Positions 1-6,028 of a DNA stretch of 9,209 nucleotides are shown in pieces. How positions within the stretch are numbered: the first letter of the stretch is position 1; every line of letters begins with the position of its first letter. Below the pieces are notes generated by a model that saw nothing but the letters and a program-made list of their open reading frames with translations, was not told where the DNA came from and ran no database searches. Both the position numbers and the translations under genes were made by a program. Origin of the DNA: Flavobacteriia bacterium (GTDB taxonomy: Bacteria; Bacteroidota; Bacteroidia; Flavobacteriales_D; Crocinitomicaceae). The DNA lies in assembly GCA_009923965.1 (NCBI GenBank), contig RFSL01000027.1, forward strand, positions 1-9,209, written 5' to 3'.

Positions 1-1133
1 CAAATTTGAATTTTTTCGCCTGTAAATGGATGAAGAGCATAGGCTCCAGTAAAAGCTCCTGAAATATTCTTCACATCTGATTGGCGATCTCTCTCCGTTT
101 TTAAAGCTGCAGACTTAATATACTCTTCTACTTGCTGTTTTTGGGATGCCGTTGTAATTTCTTTTACAAATTCGTGCTCAGGTGCAAGTACCATGAACGT
201 TACACCAAAAACAGTATCTGGACGTGTTGTAAAAACTTCTATTTTTAAATCTGAATTTTCCACATTAAAAGTAAGAGATGCTCCTTTTGATTTTCCAATC
301 CAATTTCGTTGCTGTTCTTTTATAGAATCAGACCAATCAATTGTATCAAGACCAACCAATAAGCGTTCAGCATACGCTTTAATTCGCATAGACCATTGGC
401 GCATGAGTTTTTGTTCAACTGGAAAACCTCCTCGAACAGAAGAACCATTCACAATTTCATCGTTTGCTAAAACTGTCCCTAATTTAGGACACCAATTTAC
501 CCAAGTATCAGCCAGATAGGCTATCCGGTATTTTTGAAGAGTAGTTTCTTTTTGATGGTCGCTAAATTTTTGCCACTCAATTTCAGAAAAAAGATCACAA
601 TCGTCTGCAACAGCAAGAATATTACAATTCCCTGATTTCTCAAATTCATGAATTAATGTATCAATTGAAATTGCTTTATCTTTTGATAAGTCATAATATG
701 AATTAAATAGCAATTTAAAAATCCATTGAGTCCACTTGTAATAACTTGGATCAGACGTTCTAAGTTCCCTCGACCAATCAAATGAGAATCCTATTTTATC
801 CAATTGATCTCTGTATCTAGCAATATTATTCTCGGTAGTTTTTGCGGGATGCTGACCTGTTTGAATTGCATATTGTTCAGCTGGTAAACCAAAAGAATCG
901 TATCCCATCGGATGTAAGACATTGAAGCCTTTTAAACGTTTATAACGCGCATAAATATCTGAAGCAATGTAACCTAAGGGATGTCCGACATGCAAGCCAG
1001 CACCAGATGGATAAGGAAACATATCTAAAACATAAAACTTTTCTTTCGAATTATCTTCTGTGACTTTATACGTTTGGTTCTCAGCCCAAAAAGTTCTCCA
1101 TTTATGTTCTATGTTCCGAAAATTGTATTCCAT
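1..1133 (-). CDS. leuS: Leucyl-tRNA synthetase, N-terminal part (runs off the left edge)
   Basis: Class I synthetase that charges tRNA(Leu) with leucine in the cytoplasm. The first 377 codons, from the ATG at 1133-1131, are open to the window edge with no stop. The HIGH-type ATP motif is HVGH at residues 48-51, preceded by FPYPSGAGL. WVNWCP is at about 211-216, and the CP1 editing domain begins with the threonine-rich TTRPDT at 302-307. Compared with the E. coli enzyme (from memory) there are roughly 55 extra residues between about 140 and 205, an insertion I associate with Bacteroidota LeuRS. The KMSKS loop and anticodon-binding domain lie outside the window. The start is fixed by the conserved opening MEYNFRNIEHKWRTFW and by a promoter match just upstream. 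There is no Shine-Dalgarno, only A-rich sequence before the ATG. It is divergent from the kinase fragment. Identification is very secure. Confidence 0.97.
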   Translation of the reverse strand, partial: MEYNFRNIEHKWRTFWAENQTYKVTEDNSKEKFYVLDMFPYPSGAGLHVGHPLGYIASDIYARYKRLKGFNVLHPMGYDSFGLPAEQYAIQTGQHPAKTTENNIARYRDQLDKIGFSFDWSRELRTSDPSYYKWTQWIFKLLFNSYYDLSKDKAISIDTLIHEFEKSGNCNILAVADDCDLFSEIEWQKFSDHQKETTLQKYRIAYLADTWVNWCPKLGTVLANDEIVNGSSVRGGFPVEQKLMRQWSMRIKAYAERLLVGLDTIDWSDSIKEQQRNWIGKSKGASLTFNVENSDLKIEVFTTRPDTVFGVTFMVLAPEHEFVKEITTASQKQQVEEYIKSAALKTERDRQSDVKNISGAFTGAYALHPFTGEKIQI

Positions 1134-1141
1134 TTTGGTAA

Positions 1142-1252
1142 ATTATTTTACAAAGATATAAAGTTCAACAAACTCCAAAGAGATATATTGCTAAAGTAAT
1201 TTCAAATGTTACCTATCACTTACCGGATAAACTGATACTTTCAGATCAGATT
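1142..1252 (+). other. In-frame upstream extension of the kinase fragment, no usable start
   Basis: The reading frame of the kinase fragment stays open upstream of its ATG, from the stop codon TAA at 1139-1141 to 1252, with no ATG, GTG or TTG in frame. The translation just before the ATG (VTYHLPDKLILSDQI) resembles the segment leading into the first helix of NarX/DegS-type kinase ATPase domains, where a short LP motif precedes the N-box. This suggests the stretch was once coding and that ATG 1253 was an internal methionine. It also holds the leuS promoter on the opposite strand. I find no good plus-strand TAnnTTTG here, so no promoter for the kinase/regulator pair is evident. Confidence 0.45.
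1151..1179 (-). promoter_or_regulatory. Predicted leuS promoter (Bacteroidota type)
   Basis: On the minus strand, TATCTTTG (1158-1151) matches the Bacteroidota -7 consensus TAnnTTTG exactly. A TTTG (1179-1176) lies 17 nt upstream as the -33 element. The spacing is at the short end of the accepted range. Transcription would begin near 1145, giving a leader of about a dozen bases before the leuS ATG at 1133. The match is seen in the sequence; its use is inferred. Confidence 0.6.
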
Positions 1253-1543
1253 ATGACACAATATTTCTACATAACGAGTGAACTAATAACAAATTTAATA
1301 AAACACAATTACCCATCAAACATTGAAATGAACCTCAACTTAGAAGCGGGAGTTCTCATACTAAAAATTCAACACAATGGGATAGCCTTAGCGCAACGTG
1401 ATTTTAACAATTTATCAAAAGATTCAGATAGCTTAGGCCTTGTAAACATTCGATATCGTTTAGAAGTAATAAATGGTAAAATTACTTTTTATCGCTCAAA
1501 AACGTTGGGGTTCATTGAAATACATACAAAACTAAATAATTGA
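1253..1543 (+). CDS. Histidine kinase ATPase-domain fragment (N-terminally truncated, probably degenerate)
   Basis: A 96-residue product resembling the C-terminal HATPase_c domain of NarX/DegS-type sensor kinases. The N-box is recognisable (ELITNLIKH, residues 10-18). A G2-like segment, LGLVNIRYRLEVINGKI, and a final GFIEIHTKL strand follow in the right order. The sensor part, membrane segments and the phosphoacceptor-histidine dimerisation domain are all missing. The G1 box, normally DxGxG, reads HNGIA at about residues 41-45, so the aspartate that contacts adenine is replaced and the last glycine is lost. ATP binding is therefore doubtful. The frame continues upstream without a start codon, which points to a 5'-deleted gene. 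Its stop TGA overlaps the regulator ATG by one base (TGATG), so it may still be translated as a leader for the regulator. It could be a pseudogene or a small regulatory protein. Confidence 0.6.
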   Translation: MTQYFYITSELITNLIKHNYPSNIEMNLNLEAGVLILKIQHNGIALAQRDFNNLSKDSDSLGLVNIRYRLEVINGKITFYRSKTLGFIEIHTKLNN

Positions 1544-2322
1544 TGAATAGGACTACACCAAATCAAAAAATCAAAATTGCCTTAGTTGAAGATCACTTTG
1601 TAGTACGAAAAGGGATATGTGCGATGCTTAGCACGATTCCAGAACTTGACCTTGTATTTGATGCTGCAAACGGTCAAGAATTCTTAGATCAAATCAAAGA
1701 AAAAGAAATTGATGTGGTTTTGTTGGACCTTGATATGCCAATTATGAATGGCATTCAAACCGTCAAAGAACTTAAAGAGATGTGGTCGACAATTAAAATT
1801 GTCATGTTGACCATGCATGATGATTATGAAATCGCATTTGACGTCTTAAATGATGGTGTGAATGCATATTTATTAAAAGAATGTACATTGGATGAAATGC
1901 TGGACGCAATTCAAAAAGTACACGAGAATGCTGAATATTCAAACGCGTTCATGAAAGATACATTAATACACAATCTTGCTGAAAACAGGAAAAATTCCAT
2001 CAAAATGGAATTACTAAAATTAAGTGAGAGAGATATAAAAATCTTAAAACTGATTTGTGATGGAAAAACAAGTGTATACATCAGTGAACATGTTGCTACA
2101 TCAAAGAAAAACATCGATTTAATACGATCGAAGTTAATGACAAAGTTCGATGTTTCCTCTTCTAATGAATTAATTCGTGTTGCAATTTTGAATGGTTTCT
2201 ACAAGCCGAGAACCAATTCAGAAATAGAGCAAGAACACATCGAAGACATAAATGCAAAAACGGATCGGCGATTAAATAAGTTGAGACAAAACAATAGCAA
2301 CAAAATGAAAAACCAGGACTAA
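1543..2322 (+). CDS. NarL/FixJ-family two-component response regulator
   Basis: Cytoplasmic DNA-binding regulator of 259 residues. The receiver domain (about 9-125) has the complete phosphorylation set: acidic pair E16/D17, phosphoacceptor D62 in LLDLDMP, T90 in VMLTMHDD and K112 in YLLKE. A LuxR/GerE-type helix-turn-helix spans about 160-220 (LSERDIKILKLICDGKTS through IRSKLMTKFDV). The usual SxxTV at the recognition helix reads SKKNI, a mild departure. A charged tail of about 38 residues rich in K, N, E and D follows and is longer than usual for the family. I chose the ATG at 1543, which overlaps the kinase stop as TGATG, over the in-frame TTG at 1540. The overlap implies co-translation with the kinase fragment. 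A terminator follows directly. Targets cannot be read from the sequence. The family call is secure. Confidence 0.92.
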   Translation: MNRTTPNQKIKIALVEDHFVVRKGICAMLSTIPELDLVFDAANGQEFLDQIKEKEIDVVLLDLDMPIMNGIQTVKELKEMWSTIKIVMLTMHDDYEIAFDVLNDGVNAYLLKECTLDEMLDAIQKVHENAEYSNAFMKDTLIHNLAENRKNSIKMELLKLSERDIKILKLICDGKTSVYISEHVATSKKNIDLIRSKLMTKFDVSSSNELIRVAILNGFYKPRTNSEIEQEHIEDINAKTDRRLNKLRQNNSNKMKNQD

Positions 2323-2328
2323 CTTTTA

Positions 2329-2369
2329 AAGGATTATTCCTAATCTTGTGTTAGAGTAATCCTTTTTTT
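2329..2369 (+). terminator. Intrinsic terminator after the response regulator
   Basis: The arm AAGGATTATTCCTAA (2329-2343) pairs with TTAGAGTAATCCTT (2351-2364) across a 7-nt loop, with one G-U pair and one bulged C. The hairpin runs directly into a T tract (2363-2369). It starts 6 nt after the stop codon at 2322. On the minus strand the same hairpin is followed by only three T then A-rich sequence, so it would stop the opposing operon only weakly, yet no other terminator is visible between 2370 and 2406. Confidence 0.88.
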
Positions 2370-2406
2370 ATTAAAAACTTGCATTAGTAGAAGCTCAGAA
2401 GATATA

Positions 2407-3210
2407 TTAAAACTTAGCGCTAAACAAAAATCCTAGTCCTACTAAAACTAGACTAAAATCAAATAACTCAAGGCGAAAAGAACTAGATTTTAGAAGATAA
2501 TACAGCGTTAATAGAATCAAGAAAAGTAGAATGCTTATTGAATAGAAAAAGTTTAAACGACCATTTATGCAATTTAATAGTAAGAAAAATGCCATGAGTA
2601 CATTAAAAAGAATCAAACTTTTTTTACTGCCAATAAGTTGGGGGATTGTTTTAAAAAAAGCAGGGTCAAACTTTATATCTTTTAAATCACTTGGTAGCGT
2701 CAAGGCATAAAATAAAATGAGGAACGAAAAATCTATGTATTGGAAATTATGTCCGTAAGATTTTGAAATATAAACTAAAACAATAAACCAAGAGATAGAA
2801 ACCAATAGTGCCTTTAAAAAAGGGATTTCTCTAAGAATAAAATAGGAAAATAAACCGCTATAAAAAGCCGAAAGCAGAAGAGTTATTCCCAATAAAAAAA
2901 TAGCTGAAGAAAAAAGAGAAAATATATGAATGAATAAAACGCAACTTAAAGCTACTCCAAACACTACAAAACTGCGAATAGCTAGAAGATTCTTACTCAG
3001 CCAAGCGTTCATTTCTCTGGTTAATTTTGATTGCCGAAATTTCAATAAGCGATGGCCATTGTAAACTCCAAAAACAGCAAGTGCTATAGCAGAAGAAAAT
3101 TCCAAAGAAAAAAAAGATTGCGGTAGAATTCCCAAAGAGAAAATAAATGCGCCAAAAGCCAGAAAACCATAGGAATGAAAGAAAAACAAGAATGTTTTAG
3201 TGCGCTTCAT
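2407..3210 (-). CDS. UbiA-like polytopic membrane protein
   Basis: A 267-residue, very hydrophobic protein with about seven to nine predicted membrane segments. It resembles the UbiA prenyltransferase superfamily as found in Flavobacteriia. A loop LPSDLKDIKFD (172-182) matches the second aspartate-rich motif (D175, D178, D182). LREIPFLKALLV (126-137) and FKTIPQLIG after the loop also fit that group. Where UbiA enzymes carry NxxxDxxxD, this protein has YNGHRLLKF (50-58), with no aspartate, so prenyl-diphosphate chemistry through two Mg-binding motifs is doubtful. I chose ATG 3210, which overlaps the end of the upstream glycosyltransferase by 14 nt. An upstream start at 3303 would add 31 residues that merely read through the glycosyltransferase C-terminus in another frame. 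As last gene of the operon it may handle a lipid used by the two glycosyltransferases, but that is inference. Substrate unknown. Confidence 0.7.
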   Translation of the reverse strand: MKRTKTFLFFFHSYGFLAFGAFIFSLGILPQSFFSLEFSSAIALAVFGVYNGHRLLKFRQSKLTREMNAWLSKNLLAIRSFVVFGVALSCVLFIHIFSLFSSAIFLLGITLLLSAFYSGLFSYFILREIPFLKALLVSISWFIVLVYISKSYGHNFQYIDFSFLILFYALTLPSDLKDIKFDPAFFKTIPQLIGSKKSLILFNVLMAFFLLLNCINGRLNFFYSISILLFLILLTLYYLLKSSSFRLELFDFSLVLVGLGFLFSAKF

Positions 3211-4186
3211 TAATAGCTGAAAGAACACTTTGAACGCTAATATTTTCAATACAAGAACATACTTTTCCTTTCTTGCAGTTACTACAAGAGGAATCAAAAA
3301 CAAGTGCTACAGATTTATCCCCTAAAGCCTTCCACCGTCCTGGATGTATTGGCTTACGAGGAGAAAATAAGCCAATAGCTTTTATTCCGCTAATGCCAGC
3401 AATATGATACGGTCCAGTTGAACTAGCAACTAGTGCTTCACAACTTGCAATTAAGCAAATCAATTGCTTAAGATTTAATTTCCCTGAGCTATCAAATATT
3501 TGCGGATGAACTGGGAGAATGGCGCTAAATTCTTTTCCCTCATTTTCTGTTCCTGTAAAAATCACTGTTTTTTTTTGTTGAACTAATACTTGTGCCAATT
3601 CAATATATTTTTCAAGTGGCCATTCCACAGCGCTTCCCTGAGATTTTGGGTGTAAAATAATTGTATTTGATAAATCAATACCAGAAAATTCAGTTGGTAG
3701 AGAAACAGTTGGAATATTAAAATGATTCAAAGATTCAAACAAAGCTTCAAAACTTGGAATTTCATTCAATCCTAATGGTTTCAGAAGTTCAAAATTTAAT
3801 TGTGCCTCATGCAATAAAGATCGTTTTCTACTAAAATTCAAGCGGTAATTACACGTTAACAAATGAAAAACACGGTGTGCAGTTCCGATTCTCATTGGAA
3901 TTTTTGCTTTTTTGGAAAGTGCCGCGATTTCTCTATTTGGGAAAACATGAATTATACAATCCGCTTTTAATCTCGCTATTCGTTCGCTTGTTGGAATACT
4001 TGGAAAATCATCAAAATTCAAAAATGTATCAACTACATCAAAACAGGCAATGATGTCTTTTGTATATGTTCGACCTAAAAAAACCAATTCTGTTTGAGGA
4101 AATTGCTTTTTCAACCATACACAAAGTGGCAAGGTTAAAATGACATCGCCAATACTATCTGTACGTGAGATTATTATTTTATCCAT
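3197..4186 (-). CDS. Glycosyltransferase family 9 (heptosyltransferase-like)
   Basis: A 329-residue GT-B enzyme of the ADP-heptose:LPS heptosyltransferase family (WaaC/WaaF/RfaF-like), expected at the inner face of the cytoplasmic membrane. The N-terminal Rossmann half opens with ISRTDSIGDVILTLP (6-20), the family's acceptor-side loop. The C-terminal half has HPKSQGSAVEWP (179-190) and the donor-binding STGPYHIAG (256-264). A cysteine cluster, C301-x2-C304-x5-C310-x-C312, lies near the C-terminus, as in some other family members. Length is normal. The ATG lies 4 nt after the stop of the GT2 gene, and the last 14 nt overlap the UbiA-like gene, which suggests coupled translation. With the neighbouring GT2 it probably builds a lipopolysaccharide core or another surface glycan. 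Which sugar it transfers (heptose or other) cannot be told from the sequence. Confidence 0.9.
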   Translation of the reverse strand: MDKIIISRTDSIGDVILTLPLCVWLKKQFPQTELVFLGRTYTKDIIACFDVVDTFLNFDDFPSIPTSERIARLKADCIIHVFPNREIAALSKKAKIPMRIGTAHRVFHLLTCNYRLNFSRKRSLLHEAQLNFELLKPLGLNEIPSFEALFESLNHFNIPTVSLPTEFSGIDLSNTIILHPKSQGSAVEWPLEKYIELAQVLVQQKKTVIFTGTENEGKEFSAILPVHPQIFDSSGKLNLKQLICLIASCEALVASSTGPYHIAGISGIKAIGLFSPRKPIHPGRWKALGDKSVALVFDSSCSNCKKGKVCSCIENISVQSVLSAINEAH

Positions 4187-4190
4187 GATT

Positions 4191-4943
4191 TTATTGGTGC
4201 ATTTTTCTTAAAATCTGATATTTTCTTAAAGTTGCGTAAGCACTTCGAGACGATATGTGCCACCCCGTTTTTCCGTCTAAAAATCCAAGTTTCACTAAGT
4301 AACTTTTAAAAAACTGAGTAGCAACTTTAAAATAAAGTAAAATCACAGAGATTTTTTTTCTTTTTAGAAATAGCTCCTTTGCAGAAATAATGCCGAAATA
4401 CTCGATTTGTTTAAAATGATCTTCTTTTGTATAATAAGAGTAATGCAATAAATCCCCTTGTAAGCTGCCCACTTGCGACTTATCTTTTAACTCTAATTTA
4501 TCATGTGGATTTGTCCCTGTCCAATGAGCTTTACTTTTTTTTACCAAGCGGACTTTTGTGTCAGGATACCAACCGCAATATTTTACCCATTTTCCGCAAT
4601 AATTAGTCAATCTATTCATCGAATACGCATCAAATTGAGGTCCTTCAAGAGTTTTTGTAATGGCTTTTTGTAATGTTTCAGAGAGTGCTTCATCAGCATC
4701 TACCGATAAAATCCATTCATGATTTGCTTTCAACAAGGCGATATTTTTTTGTTCTATATGGCCTTCAAAAGCATGTTTTATAAATTGAAGATCATACGAT
4801 TTGCAAATTTCTTCCGTTCTATCAGTTGAAAAAGAATCTACAACAATAATTTCATCTGCAACAGGAAGTAATGATTCTATGCAACGCTGAATATTTCTTT
4901 CTTCATTGAAGGTAATAATAACTGCACTTAGTTTTGGCTGCAT
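4191..4943 (-). CDS. Family 2 glycosyltransferase, WaaE/KdtX-like
   Basis: A 250-residue GT-A enzyme using a nucleotide-sugar donor. The opening LSAVIITFNEERNIQRCIESL (5-25) is the classic GT2 start. DEIIVVDSFSTDRT (30-43) gives the nucleotide-binding aspartate region, and D82-A-D84 in ILSVDADE is the metal-binding DxD motif. GWYPDTKVRLV and later HYSYYTKEDHFKQ fit the WaaE/KdtX-type subgroup that adds a sugar to the lipopolysaccharide inner core. Length also agrees. I chose ATG 4943, 14 nt after the DUF4837 stop. A longer frame from 5015 would overlap the upstream gene and precede the conserved start by 24 residues with no family resemblance. No Shine-Dalgarno is seen. It sits 4 nt before the GT9 gene, so the two probably act in one glycan pathway. 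The exact sugar is unknown. Confidence 0.9.
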   Translation of the reverse strand: MQPKLSAVIITFNEERNIQRCIESLLPVADEIIVVDSFSTDRTEEICKSYDLQFIKHAFEGHIEQKNIALLKANHEWILSVDADEALSETLQKAITKTLEGPQFDAYSMNRLTNYCGKWVKYCGWYPDTKVRLVKKSKAHWTGTNPHDKLELKDKSQVGSLQGDLLHYSYYTKEDHFKQIEYFGIISAKELFLKRKKISVILLYFKVATQFFKSYLVKLGFLDGKTGWHISSRSAYATLRKYQILRKMHQ

Positions 4944-4950
4944 TGGATTT

Positions 4951-4968
4951 ATAAAATTTATAAAATTT
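4951..4968. repeat. Tandem 9-bp repeat ATAAAATTT x2
   Basis: Two exact adjacent copies of ATAAAATTT span the stop codon of the DUF4837 gene and most of the gap before the GT2 start. It may be a small slippage duplication in A+T-rich sequence. It leaves an A/T-rich, unstructured approach to the GT2 start, which suits translation in Bacteroidota. Confidence 0.6.
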
Positions 4969-6019
4969 CTACACTCTTCCAAATAGCTTGAATTTCGCGC
5001 AAGGATTGCGTCCAACTAGTTGTAGAAGGTGCGTCAACATATCCGCTAATACAAATGAGTTTTTTTGACTTCGGATGAAGGAAATGAAAGGCCCAAAAAG
5101 CACCACCAGTTGAATGTACATCCTTACCAGTAAATTGAAACATTCCTCTAACTTCTACTCCTTTAATATTTTTTTTAAAGTTAGAAGTAGCGTTAGACTC
5201 CGGAAAAACAAATTTATTATACTGTGTTCCCATGTACAAACCATCGGTTTCATAAGGTACATTATACCGCAGCATTGTATCACGCGCTTTCAGTAAATTA
5301 TCTAACAAGAATTGGGAAGAATCGATAAAATCATATTGGTAAATCATAATACCTGTTAAAACCGAACCAATATCTTGCGTTCCTGTTCCAACAAATTCTA
5401 TTGGTCGCGATGCAGTTGGCAATTCAAGACGGTAGAAATTTGGTCGAGAAGTAACTATAGTTGAGGCATCGGGTAAAGCTAATTTAATGCCAAAATTCTT
5501 TTTGATTTTGTTTTCTAAATGTCTATTTTCCTGAGACTGAAAATTAAACATTATTCGTTCCCATTCTATTTCATCAAATTGAGCGTGAACTGCGTGCATT
5601 CCGTTCATGCAGAGTTCAAGTAATTGGTTGTAATCCTTTGCCTTAACATCAATAACCAATTGCCTATTTGCCCAAACATCCTTTCTAGATTGAATATGCC
5701 CAAACTTTTCTTTTCGCTCAGAATCGATTTCTAAAAAAAGGATATTACGATGTCTACGAATTGCTCCGTCAAAATTTTGAGTTTTCCTATGAATCAATTC
5801 AAAAGTTGTTACATCTGGGAAATAGGGCATAATAAATTGTGTGAGTTGCGAATCTAAATTTGCTTTTAGCTCAGAATCCCAAATTGCCTGATCACATACC
5901 ACTAATATTTCTCCAACTTTTCCAGTAACATTTAATCCTGAATTCTTGTATTTTCCTCCACAAGCGAAAAGAAAAAAGATTAGGGTTAAAAATGAAAAAA
6001 ATAAAACTTTATACTGCAT
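4958..6019 (-). CDS. DUF4837 family lipoprotein
   Basis: A 353-residue protein that I recognise as DUF4837, a Bacteroidota family of unknown function. The N-terminus MQYKVLFFSFLTLIFFLFAC is a lipoprotein signal peptide with lipobox LFAC, so Cys20 would be lipidated and the mature chain starts CGGKYKN. It would sit in the inner or outer membrane facing the periplasm. The mature part opens with GKVGEILVVCDQAIWDS and has FVGTGTQDIGSVLTGIMIYQYDF in the middle and a C-terminal GMFQFTGKDVHSTGGAFWAF stretch. No catalytic motif is recognisable. Length is normal for the family. It lies 9 nt after the lytic transglycosylase gene and 14 nt before GT2, which points to an envelope role. The F in the lipobox -2 position is slightly unusual. 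Confidence 0.85.
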   Translation of the reverse strand: MQYKVLFFSFLTLIFFLFACGGKYKNSGLNVTGKVGEILVVCDQAIWDSELKANLDSQLTQFIMPYFPDVTTFELIHRKTQNFDGAIRRHRNILFLEIDSERKEKFGHIQSRKDVWANRQLVIDVKAKDYNQLLELCMNGMHAVHAQFDEIEWERIMFNFQSQENRHLENKIKKNFGIKLALPDASTIVTSRPNFYRLELPTASRPIEFVGTGTQDIGSVLTGIMIYQYDFIDSSQFLLDNLLKARDTMLRYNVPYETDGLYMGTQYNKFVFPESNATSNFKKNIKGVEVRGMFQFTGKDVHSTGGAFWAFHFLHPKSKKLICISGYVDAPSTTSWTQSLREIQAIWKSVEIL

Positions 6020-6028
6020 AATAAATAT

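Noticed and set aside
138..210. leuS insertion (residues about 140-205) considered as a possible inserted element
   Set aside because: Those numbers are residues of leuS (about 520-715 in bases). The frame is intact and the insertion is, to my knowledge, normal for Bacteroidota LeuRS.
193..519. Plus-strand open frame of 108 codons
   Set aside because: It lies wholly inside leuS on the opposite strand, which has strong family motifs at these bases. The translation resembles nothing I know.
1134..1252. Possible frameshifted N-terminal kinase sequence in the other two plus frames
   Set aside because: Both frames hit stops quickly and show no histidine-box motif; there is too little room for a dimerisation domain.
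1911..2114. Minus-strand open frame of 67 codons
   Set aside because: It is the reverse complement of the response regulator's receiver/DNA-binding junction and has no recognisable features beyond a Phe/Ser-rich composition.
3211..3303. Longer N-terminus for the UbiA-like protein (start at 3303)
   Set aside because: The added residues are an out-of-frame reading of the GT9 C-terminus with its cysteine motif. ATG 3210 gives a compact overlap and a typical start before the first membrane helix.
4944..5015. Longer N-terminus for the family 2 glycosyltransferase (start at 5015)
   Set aside because: It would overlap the upstream gene by 58 nt and adds 24 residues ahead of the normal family start. 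The ATG at 4943 fits better.
5114..5296. Plus-strand open frame of 60 codons
   Set aside because: It is antisense to the DUF4837 gene and has no independent support.
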